Below are positions 24,219-33,174 of a stretch of DNA of 46,205 nt, piece by piece. Below the pieces are notes generated by a model. That model saw nothing but the letters and a program-made list of their open reading frames with translations, was not told the origin of the DNA and did not search any database. The first letter of the stretch is position 1, and each line of letters starts with the position of its first letter. The DNA comes from Pseudomonadota bacterium (lineage in GTDB: Bacteria > Cyanobacteriota > Vampirovibrionia > Obscuribacterales > Obscuribacteraceae). Where the stretch lies: positions 1 to 46,205 of the forward strand of contig JAJPJO010000537.1 of assembly GCA_021324135.1 (NCBI GenBank), written 5' to 3'. The position numbers and the translations under genes are program-made.

Positions 24219-27200
24219 ATGTGTGCAAAGATGCTACGCGATATCACAACCAACTTGAACATTCGAACCAAGCTGGTTTTGCTTTGCCTCGGCGTAGCCT
24301 TGCCGCTTCTGGCGATCGGTTGTTTCTCGATTGTCAAACAATACTCATCGCTAAAGGATGAGGCTCACAGAGCCACCTCGTTTCAAGCCGCCATCGCCGC
24401 TCGCTCAATGAGCCAGTGGACCGAACTGCAAGTAAAAGGACTTTCGGCGCTTGCTAATCTGCCCAATATAAAGAAGGGCGATCTGGGGGCCTCCAGATCG
24501 ATCTTTCAAACGGCGCTGCAAGCGCATACCGACTGGGATGAGCTCGTTCTCCTGCAGCTCAACGGCAAGCCGACCCTGGTCGTTTCTCTCGAAGAATCGA
24601 GCGCCCAGAGTCATCAAGCCAGCTTTCTCGATCATTCTATTTTGAACAACGTCAGGACCGGCAAAAAAGCAATTTTGTCGAATCTGAGCCGCTGTCCATG
24701 GACCGGCAAGCCCGAGCTCTTCGTACTGGCGCCGGTGATCGACAATGGCGAAGTAAAAGCCATTCTTCTTGCCGGTCTCAATCCCGAATCGGTCTTCCGC
24801 GTCTTCTCCGGTCTGTCGAAAAACCAGGCAGTCATCGATGTTATCGACGGAAATAATCGCATCGTCATTCGCACGCTCGACAACAAATACTGGCAGGGCA
24901 AAGATTTCTCTCATTCGCGTTCGGTCGAGGCAGCGGCAAAGAACAAAGCCGGGTCGTTTGAAGCAGTCGGGATTGCCGATCCGATCAAACGTGCCTATGC
25001 CTTCGATCATGCCGCAAACGGTTGGCTGATTGTCGTCGGCGTTCCCATAAAAGAGATCTACGGAACCGCTCATGACTGGCTGTACACCATGCTCTTGCTC
25101 ACCATTATCGCCATCGCCATCTCCGTGGCACTGGCGGGCGCGGTTACCTCGCACTTTACTCGCACCATTCATGGTCTTGTGAAGGAATCACTTTCAATCG
25201 GCAAAGGCGATTTCAGCAAGCGCGTGCAGGTGCCTGCTCGCGATGAGCTCGGCATGCTCGCCCGCGCCTTCAATGAAATGGCCGACATGCTTCTTTTCGA
25301 CAAAGAACACAAGGCGATGGTGCAGAAGATTTCGCATTCGATTCGCCAATCGCTCGATCTGCATGAGATTCTCAACACGACGGTGCGCGAGCTCGGAAAG
25401 CATCTCGACGCCAGCCGCTGCTGTCTTGCCTTGCTCGACACGCATGACACGCCCACTAGTAATGATGATGAGCTTATATTCAATTATGTATGGTGGAATG
25501 AGAGGCTAAACGGATCGCCTCTTTCGCACCGCTCGATCTTGATCACCGAGAATAGTGTGTTAAAAACGATTCTCGAGCAAGGCACGGTCCTTTCGCTCGA
25601 TGTTATCGAAGAGTCCGGGCAAACACCACTGTTTGAAAACGCCATTACATCCCCTGATGAATGGCGCTCGATTCGCTCTTTGATCGCCTGTCCGATCTCG
25701 ACCAAAGATGGTCCTCTGGGCATGATCCTCGTCCACCAGTGCGACCGGCTCAGAGTCTGGAGCGAATCGGAACTGGAGCTTGTGCAGGCAATTGCCGATC
25801 AAGTAACCATTGCCCTCGATCATGCTCGTTTGTTCGATCGAACCAAACGCATGGCGGAGCAAGAGATGCTGATCAATCATATAGTCAAATCGGTCAGAGG
25901 CTCGCTCGACCTTGATACTATATTGAATACCGTCACTCGAGAGTTGCTGAACGCTCTTGGTGTCGATCGAGTCCAGATCGCCCAACCGAAATCTGAAAAC
26001 CCGCTCGAAATCACCCATGAATTTACGATCGCCGAACTGGACTCATGCGTGGGCGTCAGCATGTACGGCGACAATCTCGACTTTACGCCCAAACAGACGG
26101 CAGCCAACCAGTCCATGCTGGCACGGCTGAGCAACGGTAACCATCCGGCGCAAGGCATGTTGCGTAACACCGTCCTTGGTATCAATCTGGATGGATTGGT
26201 CGAGGCCTCGATGAGCAACGATCAGGATGCCGCCGCCAGCAAAGCGCAACGGGAAATAGATCAAGCGACGACCATGAGAGAGGCTCCCATAGCCGTTATC
26301 AATGATGTCGATGCAGACAGCCGTTGCCTTCCGTTTCAACCGTTTATCGACAAAGTGCAATCGAAATCATTGATCGCCGCACCGCTTCTGCATGAGAGTC
26401 GCCTGGTCGGCATGCTCATGGTGCATCAATGCAAGCGCGCCGGCATTAGAGGGCGCGAGTGGCGTCCGGCTGATGTGCAGTTGGTGATGGCAATTGCCGA
26501 CCAGCTGGCCATCGCCATCACGCACGCGCATCTGTTCGCGCAAGTCAAACATCAGGCAATCACCGATGGTTTGACGGGCTTGTATAACCACGTTTACTTC
26601 AAGAACCGCTTGAAGGAAGAGCTGAAAACAGCAGACAGAAAGGGAACGTCCTGCTCCCTGATCATGATCGATCTGGACAAACTCAAATTCATCAACGACA
26701 ACTTCGGGCATCCGGTCGGAGACGCCGCCATCCGTCAAATCGCCGGCATGCTGAGAAGCATTTTGCGAAGCGGCGACACAGCCGCGCGTTATGGCGGTGA
26801 GGAATTTGCCGTCATTCTGCCGGAAACATCACTTCTTGAAGCGGCCCTGATTGCCGATCGTTTGTGCAACCAGATTCGCAAATGCAACGTCCCCGGTCTG
26901 GGAAGAATTACAGCCTCACTTGGTGCCGCTACATATCCAAAGCAAGCTTTGAGTGCCGAAGAGCTAATCGAGAAAGCTGATCGCGCCCTTTATAAGTCGA
27001 AGCGATCGGGTCGCGATCAAGCTCGCATCTATGAGCCTGAGGATCAGCCGGTCATCGAGGCGGCGCCCTCTCAATTGAAAGAAGCGATCGTCGGCGAACG
27101 CCCCCAGGAGGCAGGCATGAGAAGCATAAACGAGCCCGCCAAGAGCCTGTCACCGGGCACGGCGGACTTCACCGCCGAGGACTTTGGAGTCGAAGCTGCA

Positions 27201-27242
27201 CCGATCGCTGAGAACATTCATACACATGGCGATCCGGCCTGA
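24219..27242 (+). CDS. Cache-HAMP-GAF-GAF diguanylate cyclase
   Basis: About 1007 aa; the start could be ATG 24219 (AGAGG just upstream) or ATG 24231. Order: TM1 (about 18-38), an extracytoplasmic cache-type sensor (about 40-275), TM2 (about 285-310), HAMP (about 310-365), GAF1 (about 385-555), GAF2 (about 570-790) and GGDEF (about 800-965). The active site is intact: GGEEF at 859-863 in ARYGGEEFAVILPE, with an inhibitory RxxD site (RSGD, 850-853) at the canonical spacing. It makes cyclic di-GMP from two GTP in response to an outside ligand and cytoplasmic signals. The last 45 residues look disordered. Confidence 0.92.
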   Translation: MCAKMLRDITTNLNIRTKLVLLCLGVALPLLAIGCFSIVKQYSSLKDEAHRATSFQAAIAARSMSQWTELQVKGLSALANLPNIKKGDLGASRSIFQTALQAHTDWDELVLLQLNGKPTLVVSLEESSAQSHQASFLDHSILNNVRTGKKAILSNLSRCPWTGKPELFVLAPVIDNGEVKAILLAGLNPESVFRVFSGLSKNQAVIDVIDGNNRIVIRTLDNKYWQGKDFSHSRSVEAAAKNKAGSFEAVGIADPIKRAYAFDHAANGWLIVVGVPIKEIYGTAHDWLYTMLLLTIIAIAISVALAGAVTSHFTRTIHGLVKESLSIGKGDFSKRVQVPARDELGMLARAFNEMADMLLFDKEHKAMVQKISHSIRQSLDLHEILNTTVRELGKHLDASRCCLALLDTHDTPTSNDDELIFNYVWWNERLNGSPLSHRSILITENSVLKTILEQGTVLSLDVIEESGQTPLFENAITSPDEWRSIRSLIACPISTKDGPLGMILVHQCDRLRVWSESELELVQAIADQVTIALDHARLFDRTKRMAEQEMLINHIVKSVRGSLDLDTILNTVTRELLNALGVDRVQIAQPKSENPLEITHEFTIAELDSCVGVSMYGDNLDFTPKQTAANQSMLARLSNGNHPAQGMLRNTVLGINLDGLVEASMSNDQDAAASKAQREIDQATTMREAPIAVINDVDADSRCLPFQPFIDKVQSKSLIAAPLLHESRLVGMLMVHQCKRAGIRGREWRPADVQLVMAIADQLAIAITHAHLFAQVKHQAITDGLTGLYNHVYFKNRLKEELKTADRKGTSCSLIMIDLDKLKFINDNFGHPVGDAAIRQIAGMLRSILRSGDTAARYGGEEFAVILPETSLLEAALIADRLCNQIRKCNVPGLGRITASLGAATYPKQALSAEELIEKADRALYKSKRSGRDQARIYEPEDQPVIEAAPSQLKEAIVGERPQEAGMRSINEPAKSLSPGTADFTAEDFGVEAAPIAENIHTHGDPA

Positions 27243-27268
27243 TCAAATGTCGGCGCTGGTGTTCTAAA

Positions 27269-27970
27269 ATGACAAACGCTATGGAGCGTCTCGTCTTATT
27301 CGATATTGATGAAACTATGATCTCGTCTGATGGCGCGGGGAGACGCGCTATCGCTCGGGCTCTTGCCGATATGTACGGAATTGACCCGAGCAAAGTGACA
27401 TTGAGAATGTCGGGAAAAACCGATCCGCAAATTTTGAGCGAAATTCTCAAAGCGGCCGGAATGGATGAGGCTGAGATCAAGCAGAACTTCGATGAGATGT
27501 TCGAGCTTTACATAAGCATTCTCCAGGATGAGGTGAACAAAACCAATCGCTACATCGTTCACCCGGGTGTCGTCGAGCTCCTCGACAAACTGGCCGAGCA
27601 TGATCTTGCTTATCTGGGATTGCTTACTGGAAACATTGAATTAGGTGCCAGAATAAAGCTCAACCGTTTTGATTTGAACCGCTACTTTCCCCTCGGCGCA
27701 TACGGGTCCGATTCGGCTGACCGCATGGACTTGCCGGCTATTGCAACGCACCGGGCCAAGGAACATTACAAAAAGGATTTTGTGCCATCACAAGTGGTGA
27801 TAATCGGCGACAGCATTTACGATGTCATGTGCGCGAAAGGTTTCGGCGCTAAAAGCATCGCGGTGAACACGGGCGTAACCTCCAGATCAGATTTGGAGCG
27901 AGAAAAACCCGACTTTCTATTCCCCAATCTGGCTGATACGCACGCATTACTGCAAGCTATCTTCTCTTAA
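27269..27970 (+). CDS. HAD-superfamily phosphatase (phosphoglycolate phosphatase-like)
   Basis: 233 aa (ATG 27269; a second ATG at 27281 would remove four residues). HAD motif I is FDIDETMI (nucleophile Asp), with an alpha-helical C1 cap after it. Motif II is the Thr in LGLLTGN, motif III a Lys near RAKEHY, and motif IV VVIIGDSIYDVMCAKGFGAK. The layout fits Gph-type subclass I phosphatases, but the substrate is not determined by sequence. It lies 26 bp after the cyclase gene. Confidence 0.85.
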   Translation: MTNAMERLVLFDIDETMISSDGAGRRAIARALADMYGIDPSKVTLRMSGKTDPQILSEILKAAGMDEAEIKQNFDEMFELYISILQDEVNKTNRYIVHPGVVELLDKLAEHDLAYLGLLTGNIELGARIKLNRFDLNRYFPLGAYGSDSADRMDLPAIATHRAKEHYKKDFVPSQVVIIGDSIYDVMCAKGFGAKSIAVNTGVTSRSDLEREKPDFLFPNLADTHALLQAIFS

Positions 27971-28246
27971 ATCTCTTGACATCAAGCCTGTCTCGGATTA
28001 ACGAATGTTCAGGAAACATATCGATTGCCCCGCCGTCATAGAGTTTGTAATGCGCCACCATTGTGGCTTTGAAACGAAACCGTTTCTGGAAAGACGGAAG
28101 AATAAGTCAAAAAAGCACTCATACCGATCGATTCCCCCTCGATTGGTTCTGGAAGGTTTTCTTCCCGCGTCCGACACGCGAACGTGCCACCTAGAGCGCC
28201 CGCGCACCTTGTGCAAGGGCGTTCTAGTTTTAGTAGAGATCGATCC

Positions 28247-29335
28247 CTAGAAAAACTCGACGCAGAAATTGGTTTTCTCGCCGGTCTGAGCAAACATGCT
28301 CAGTGGTATTACATCCGGTTTCACGCGCAAGAAACCGGTGGTCGACTGAATCAGCTCACCAGGACCAATTTTAATTTCGCCCCCGCCGCGATACTGATCG
28401 GAAAAACCGAGCGGATCATCGATTGAAAATGGGGGGGCGGCAATTCCGGTTGCTTCCATGAACGCCTTGAGATGTAGAACCCGAGCCATAATTCCCGGTT
28501 TGACGGTTATGGTTGGTTGCGGCTCGACGATACCAAATTCGAGCAGCGATGTTAGATCACTTGTCTGCCAGCGCACTTTGTCCCAGTTCAAATCGCTCAT
28601 CCGCTTGAGCAGCGATATACCGTCGAGGAACGCATCGCGAGAAAGATATGCCCACTCGAAAATCTCCACCGTTCGGCTTTGTTTGTCCTTCGTGTTCCAG
28701 AGCATGTAGCCGTCGTCATGAGCGAAGCAAACAATCTGGCGCTCAGGATGGCTCAATACTCTTCGCCACTGTAAATCACCCCTTTTGAGGCTGAGATTGC
28801 TTTGCTTGATCCATTGATCGTGGAGGGGCTTCAACGGCTCATACTGATCGATATCGATGCGCCGGTAGCGGCGAGCATCTCCTGGATCGGGCAAGGCGGC
28901 GGCGTTGCATTCTACGAGATATCGCAAATCGCAAACTTCATATCCCATTCGTTTGTAAAAAGGATAGGAAAACGGCCAGAGAGCCGTGAGCGGAACTCTC
29001 TTTCTATGCGGTTCTTGAAGGGCCTCCTTGATGCACTGGCGGATCAGACCCCGCCGCCGGTGTGCCGGATCAGCCGCCACTGCGGAAACTCCAGCGCAAG
29101 GCAGCAACTGGTCCCCGAACCACATTTGAAAATTAATGATGCCGACGATCGCCACCAGATAATCGCCCAGATACGCACCAATAGCCGAATCCAAAAATGA
29201 GTCGTAAAACATAGCCCAGCGATCGCGATCAAGAAACCCAAATGAGAGCGACCAAATTTCAATCGCTCGATCGAGATCGCCCGGGTCTAGAGCTTTCACG
29301 GAGTAACTTGCGGCTGTGCCTCTGGCGGTTTTCAT
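28247..29335 (-). CDS. Eis-like GNAT acetyltransferase
   Basis: 362 aa. The N-terminal GNAT domain has the acetyl-CoA loop in VAADPAHRRRGLIRQC, followed by WPFSYPFYKRMGYEVCDLRY, characteristic of the Eis group. A second GNAT-like region and an SCP2-like C-terminal domain (SIDDPLGF, GELIQSTTGFLRV) follow. The protein ends in Phe-Phe; in Eis the terminal Phe carboxylate takes part in catalysis. Eis enzymes acetylate amines, including aminoglycosides, but most relatives have unknown substrates. It is divergent from folK. Confidence 0.85.
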   Translation of the reverse strand: MKTARGTAASYSVKALDPGDLDRAIEIWSLSFGFLDRDRWAMFYDSFLDSAIGAYLGDYLVAIVGIINFQMWFGDQLLPCAGVSAVAADPAHRRRGLIRQCIKEALQEPHRKRVPLTALWPFSYPFYKRMGYEVCDLRYLVECNAAALPDPGDARRYRRIDIDQYEPLKPLHDQWIKQSNLSLKRGDLQWRRVLSHPERQIVCFAHDDGYMLWNTKDKQSRTVEIFEWAYLSRDAFLDGISLLKRMSDLNWDKVRWQTSDLTSLLEFGIVEPQPTITVKPGIMARVLHLKAFMEATGIAAPPFSIDDPLGFSDQYRGGGEIKIGPGELIQSTTGFLRVKPDVIPLSMFAQTGEKTNFCVEFF

Positions 29336-29449
29336 AAACGAACACTATAGCAAGTCAAGCTGTGTAATTCAGCGCTTGATAGATATAATTTAGGACTGCC
29401 CCTCGGGTGCTCAACTGCAATTGCACAACATGAACGGAGTTCCACTTTA

Positions 29450-30016
29450 GTGAGCGAGAAGAGAAGATTCAGGGGCAATCAAAGGAGCGTTACAGCCTAC
29501 ATCGGGCTGGGCTCCAATGTCGGCGATCGCGTCGGCTTCGTGCAGCAAGCGGTGCAACTTCTCAAGGACATCCCGCGCATAAAAGTTTTGGAATGCTCCA
29601 GCCTCTATGAAACGGAGCCGGTAGGCGACGAATATGCCGAATGGTTCGTGAATGCAGTTTTGGCAATTGAAACGGAGCTGACATGCGAGGAGCTCCTCGA
29701 TGTCTTGAAGGATATTGAAGCACGGCTCAACGAGCTGAACAAAGTCGTCGACCGGCCGCGCTCACCGGGCAGAATGAGAATCATCGATCTCGACATTCTC
29801 TTCTTCGGCAATGAAGTTCATGGCACATCTTACCTGACGGTACCTCACCCGCGCGTTCATCGCCGTGCATTTGCTCTGGTCCCTCTGCTCGAGATCGCAC
29901 CGGATATGGTGCATCCTTCTCTGGGAAAGACCGTCGCCCAGCTGCACGATGAGCTGCCCGAGCCCGAGCAAGTCTTGCTCTATGGTACGCGCCGCCCGGA
30001 TGAATGTCATGGCTGA
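29450..30016 (+). CDS. folK: 6-hydroxymethyl-7,8-dihydropterin pyrophosphokinase
   Basis: 188 aa. HPPK transfers pyrophosphate from ATP to the pterin in folate synthesis. Signature YIGLGSNVGDR, the catalytic-loop Arg region VDRPRSPGRMRIIDLDILFF and VPHPRVHRRAFALVPLLEI. GTG start at 29450 with GGAG 10 nt upstream. The 3' end overlaps acpS by 8 bp. Divergent from the acetyltransferase gene; the 114-bp space between should hold both promoters. Confidence 0.95.
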   Translation: MSEKRRFRGNQRSVTAYIGLGSNVGDRVGFVQQAVQLLKDIPRIKVLECSSLYETEPVGDEYAEWFVNAVLAIETELTCEELLDVLKDIEARLNELNKVVDRPRSPGRMRIIDLDILFFGNEVHGTSYLTVPHPRVHRRAFALVPLLEIAPDMVHPSLGKTVAQLHDELPEPEQVLLYGTRRPDECHG

Positions 30017-30425
30017 AAGGTCGAAAGAGACGACAAAAGGCCTGCTACTGCCCACCCTTAGAGTCGGCACCGACATTTGCGCCATCTCCAGAATCGCTGA
30101 AGCGCACGAGCGTTTCGGAGATAAATTCCTCAGCCGCATTCTCACCGAGAAAGAGATCGCCTATGTAACGAGCGCGCCCAAACATATGATCACCCGAACG
30201 GCAGCGCGTTTTGCCGCCAAAGAAGCGGTGGTGAAGGTCCTCGGAACAGGTTGGACGGGCGTCGGCTGGCGGGAAGTTGAGGTCGGTAGAAGAGCTGCCG
30301 GTGAGCCTTTCATCATTTTGCACGGTCGCGCCAAAGTGCGGGCCGAAGCGATGGGTTTGAGTCATTTCGAGCTCAGCATGAGCCATGAGCGCGAATATGC
30401 GCTGGCGTTCGTCGTGGCATACTGA
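30009..30425 (+). CDS. acpS: Holo-[acyl-carrier-protein] synthase
   Basis: 138 aa from the ATG at 30009; an ATG at 30000 is also possible. AcpS attaches phosphopantetheine from CoA to acyl carrier protein. The Mg/CoA-binding residues Asp22 (VGTDICAISRI) and Glu72 (RFAAKEAVVKVLGTG) are present, followed by HFELSMSHEREYALAFVV. Start overlaps folK and stop overlaps the next gene (TGATG), so folK-acpS-DUF62 is one tightly coupled operon. Confidence 0.94.
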   Translation: MAERSKETTKGLLLPTLRVGTDICAISRIAEAHERFGDKFLSRILTEKEIAYVTSAPKHMITRTAARFAAKEAVVKVLGTGWTGVGWREVEVGRRAAGEPFIILHGRAKVRAEAMGLSHFELSMSHEREYALAFVVAY

Positions 30426-31252
30426 TGGCCATAATCACTTTTTTGAGCGATTTCGGAGACAGCGACGGCTACGTCGGCATCGTAAAAGGCGCCATTCTCG
30501 GTATCAATCCGGAGGCCAAAATTATTGATCTATGCCATAACATAGAACCATTCAACATCAGCTCGGCAGCCTGGATTATCTACAACGCCTTCAATCATTT
30601 TCCGGAAGGCACCATCCACATCGCCGTGGTCGACCCGGCCGTAGGCTCGCAGCAGAAGCGCATCCTTCTCACTAATGGCAGCGAGCATTTCATCGGACCT
30701 GATAACGGCATTTTCTCCTTAATCCTTGAGGATCCGCTCAGCAAGCGGCCATCCGCGGATGGTTTCAGAGCATACGAATTGAACAAGCCACAATGGTACA
30801 AAGAGACTCCGGGCGAGAAAACGCCTGCAGGGCACGAGGCATCGGCAAGCTTCCATGCCCGAGATATCTTCGGTCCGATTGCCGCTCGGCTCAGTCTGGG
30901 AATTGATGCCGCGCATCTGGGCAGCGAAATCGACTGCGCAGCATTGGCGGCCTTGCCGGTTCTCGAGCAGTCGTGGCGCAGTGATTCGATCAGGGTCGGC
31001 AGGGTCATGCATGTCGATCGTTTCGGAAATCTGATCACCAGCCTGCCGGCTCAAGAGGCGGCCGCGGGCGTCTTCTACATCGGCACAACCCGGATCGGCG
31101 CCCTGGTCAAAACCTATCATTCAGTCAAACCAGGTCAGTTATTGGCTTTCATCGGCAGTCATGGTTTTGTCGAGGTTGCTGTTTGTGAAGGAAACGCGCA
31201 GCGTGTCTTAGGCGCGACAAGCAACACCACCGTTGAATTGAGAGCCCAATGA
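30425..31252 (+). CDS. SAM hydroxide adenosyltransferase (DUF62 family)
   Basis: 275 aa. Family motifs: ITFLSDFGDSDGYVGIVKGA at the N-terminus, VVDPAVGS, FIGPDNGIFSLI and a C-terminal beta-barrel domain (VGRVMHVDRFGNLITSLP). DUF62 enzymes split S-adenosylmethionine into adenosine and methionine using water or hydroxide; fluorinases and chlorinases are related. The distinction cannot be made with certainty here, but the hydrolase is by far the more common type. It overlaps acpS by 1 bp. Confidence 0.9.
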   Translation: MAIITFLSDFGDSDGYVGIVKGAILGINPEAKIIDLCHNIEPFNISSAAWIIYNAFNHFPEGTIHIAVVDPAVGSQQKRILLTNGSEHFIGPDNGIFSLILEDPLSKRPSADGFRAYELNKPQWYKETPGEKTPAGHEASASFHARDIFGPIAARLSLGIDAAHLGSEIDCAALAALPVLEQSWRSDSIRVGRVMHVDRFGNLITSLPAQEAAAGVFYIGTTRIGALVKTYHSVKPGQLLAFIGSHGFVEVAVCEGNAQRVLGATSNTTVELRAQ

Positions 31253-31381
31253 TGACAGCTGGTCACATTTTTGTTCTCATCACAACGACCGATAGTTTTA
31301 CATGTTTCACGAAAACCTCAACGTTATGCCGTAAGACTGGGAATATTGAATTTGACAGCATGGTGCGAGGCTTCCTGTCGG

Positions 31382-32008
31382 ATGGCAAAATCAAAAGACG
31401 AAGAAAAAAGCGCTGTTTCAGTAGTGAGCGAGGCCAATCAGCCGGAAGCTGAACGCGAAACAGAGGCGGGCTCCCAACTACAGTCAAATTCGAGCAGCGA
31501 GCCGCAGTCGAGCTCCCCGGCTGAGCCCAAGCCAGGCACGGGCGGCCAGGCGGATTCGCCTCCGGAAATTCAGCCACAACCGCCGGCAAGCAATATGAGC
31601 AAGGCGGCCCTGGAGGAATTGCAACACCCAGCTCAAATTGAGCCGATCAAAAAGCCCGAAGACGATCACGAGCTTGTTGCCATCAATGTCCTGCTTCTCT
31701 GCGCTCTGGCCGGCGGAATGTTTTATGTCGGCACAAGTTATTTCGGAAAGGACTCACTTCTGTTCTTCCTGGGCGTGTTCGTCTTCCTCTTCATGCAGCC
31801 CGGCAAATTCGTCAAAGGGAGAAATAAATACTCGCGCTTCACCAAAGAAGTATCGCTGGCATTTGTCCTTTCATTCGGGCTATTCGTTTTGCTCAAGGCA
31901 GTTCTGCCCCAGGATCTGGATCAGGCGAAGCTTTTAACGCTGATCCTTTTCGCTCTGGGTGCCAAACTGGTCTTCTTCCCCTATTACAACTTCAAAAAAG
32001 ACGACTGA
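31382..32008 (+). CDS. Membrane protein of unknown function
   Basis: 208 aa from the ATG at 31382; the frame is open from 31271 but the upstream part is not protein-like. Residues 1-90 are hydrophilic and Ser/Gln/Pro-rich (low complexity). Residues 95-208 contain four hydrophobic segments (LVAINVLLLCALAGGMFYVG, LLFFLGVFVFLFMQ, LAFVLSFGLFVLLKAVL, LLTLILFALGAKLVFF). No family is recognised. Confidence 0.65.
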   Translation: MAKSKDEEKSAVSVVSEANQPEAERETEAGSQLQSNSSSEPQSSSPAEPKPGTGGQADSPPEIQPQPPASNMSKAALEELQHPAQIEPIKKPEDDHELVAINVLLLCALAGGMFYVGTSYFGKDSLLFFLGVFVFLFMQPGKFVKGRNKYSRFTKEVSLAFVLSFGLFVLLKAVLPQDLDQAKLLTLILFALGAKLVFFPYYNFKKDD

Positions 32009-32043
32009 GGCAGCCATTCTTCGATCCGCCGGTCGTGTTCAAC

Positions 32044-32090
32044 CGGCAGCTCGGTTAACTCGGCAGCGCGTAACCCGGCAGCGCGATGCC
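32044..32090 (+). repeat. Short tandem repeat upstream of dispersed-element copy 2
   Basis: Three CGGCAGC-containing units start at 32044, 32061 and 32076 (CGGCAGCTCGGTTAACT, CGGCAGCGCGTAACC, CGGCAGCGCGATGCC). They lie 24 bp before the hairpin element. The unit is unrelated to the arrays at 13708 and 32272. Confidence 0.7.
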
Positions 32091-32113
32091 ACCGCATGTA
32101 GTAGAACTGTCCG

Positions 32114-32241
32114 ATTTTTTTGACGAGGCCAAAATCGACCCTTTTTGGCATCGTAGGCGAGGCCATGGACACTTATATGCTGCGATTTTGGGGCTTCTGG
32201 TATCGGCAACGAGGCCGAAAATGGGCATTTTTGGCCTCGTT
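32114..32241. repeat. Dispersed two-hairpin element, copy 2
   Basis: Homologous to 13772-13897 in the same orientation, with hairpin A (ACGAGGCCAAAA with TTTTGGCATCGT, same single mismatch) and hairpin B (AACGAGGCCGAAAA at 32208-32221 with TTTTTGGCCTCGTT at 32228-32241). In hairpin B an A-to-G change makes a G-T pair, so the stem is kept although the sequence has drifted. The preceding gene stops at 32008, and the mazF-like gene ends at 32312 on the other strand. The copies are too diverged for a recent assembly duplication. Confidence 0.85.
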
Positions 32242-32271
32242 AAAAATCGCGCCGCCGCCAGAGCAGTTCGT

Positions 32272-32327
32272 CGGCTAGATCGAATGTGGGCGGCTAGATC
32301 GATGTCGTCGGCTAGATCGATGTGGGC
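32272..32327 (+). repeat. Short tandem repeat downstream of dispersed-element copy 2
   Basis: Three units CGGCTAGATCGA(A)TGT start at 32272, 32291 and 32309 (periods 19 and 18). The last unit runs into the 3' end of the mazF-like gene, whose final codons (complement strand) are therefore partly made of repeat sequence. Confidence 0.8.
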
Positions 32328-32752
32328 TGCCCGGGAGCCCCCTGATCGACCGGTCTGCCAATTGCCATGGCGATCATCAAGCATTGATCGACGCGCTCCA
32401 TCACTTCTTGCGGGAAGGCACCGATTTTACTGACAAGCAAAGTCTTTGGAATCGTGGCGATGACCGTGCAGTCGATCACACTGTCCAGCCGCAAGCCGCC
32501 AAGCTTGCCCTCCGGGCTGTCCATTTTGACGACCACCTGGGTGGGCTCGCGTGCCGCACGCGTGACGTTGCTTGTAAGAGGCACCAGAAGCACGTCGTCC
32601 AGGCGAGCGTTGTTGTAGTCATTCGAGATCAACACAGCCGGACGCCGCTTCGTTTGCGTCTGTCCATCGTCAGTCGTGTATGGAAAGGAGACGAGGACGA
32701 CATCGCCTTTCTTGTAATGTACAGGTTTTGATGCCTGTGGAGACTGAGACAT
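32312..32752 (-). CDS. MazF/PemK-family toxin, apparently orphan
   Basis: 146 aa. The SH3-like PemK/MazF fold is seen in HYKKGDVVLVSFPYTTDDGQ, KRRPAVLISNDYNNARLDDV, VLLVPLTSN and LRLDSVIDCTVIATIPKTLL. These are ribosome-independent or ribosome-dependent mRNA endoribonucleases; the conserved Arg after the first strands (KRRPAV) and the Thr/Ser of PLTSN are present. MazF genes usually follow an antitoxin gene, but the 190 bp upstream on this strand holds no antitoxin-like frame, so it is an orphan or its antitoxin is the small ORF at 32944-33174. The C-terminal 15 residues are low-complexity and partly repeat-encoded. Confidence 0.85.
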   Translation of the reverse strand: MSQSPQASKPVHYKKGDVVLVSFPYTTDDGQTQTKRRPAVLISNDYNNARLDDVLLVPLTSNVTRAAREPTQVVVKMDSPEGKLGGLRLDSVIDCTVIATIPKTLLVSKIGAFPQEVMERVDQCLMIAMAIGRPVDQGAPGQPTSI

Positions 32753-32943
32753 TTAAGGAGAACGGTACTAAGGTGACCTGCAGAAATCCTGCCCCCTAAT
32801 TGTACCAACGCCGGTTGCTCGGCTATTCCTTTATATCCTCATATATCCTCAACTTCGAATCTGGCGACAAATTACCCCAGCAGCACTAAATGGGCTCCTT
32901 GAGAACCCTTCCTTTAATATTGAAGACCCGTGGCCTGGCGTTT

Positions 32944-33174
32944 TTAGACTACGTAGTCGGCGTAAGCCGCCTCCATAGCCGCATCGCTCCTAACATTATG
33001 GGTGGACAAAGCGACTGCTTCGTCTCTCTGGAAGTTAGTGGCGATGATGAAGCTCAATGCATCCTTGATGCCCTCTTTGAAGGTCATCATCTTCTGCTCT
33101 TCAGCAGCTTGACGCTTCGAGCCATCTTGCTTTGGCCGAATCTTTGCATTGTCCGTTTTATCGAATAGTGCCAT
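32944..33174 (-). CDS. Small hypothetical protein
   Basis: 76 aa from the ATG at 33174; the frame extends to 33198. The sequence begins MALFDKTDNAKIRPKQDGSK and continues with a helical, Ala/Asp/Glu-rich region ending YADYVV. No family is recognised and the ribosome-binding site is weak (GAGG 12 nt upstream). It lies 190 bp upstream of the MazF-like gene on the same strand, so an antitoxin role is possible but has no motif support. Confidence 0.4.
   Translation of the reverse strand: MALFDKTDNAKIRPKQDGSKRQAAEEQKMMTFKEGIKDALSFIIATNFQRDEAVALSTHNVRSDAAMEAAYADYVV

Noticed and set aside
28005..28250. 81-codon plus-strand ORF between the HAD phosphatase and the acetyltransferase
   Set aside because: No ribosome-binding site or family features, overlaps frames on the other strand; the 276-bp gap is better left non-coding.
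30425..31252. Fluorinase/chlorinase rather than SAM hydrolase
   Set aside because: Nothing in the context suggests halogenation; DUF62 hydrolases are far more common and the gene sits with folK and acpS.
32055..32433. Frames of 109 and 115 codons over element copy 2
   Set aside because: Same reason: repeat sequence, no ribosome-binding sites, overlapping mazF antisense.
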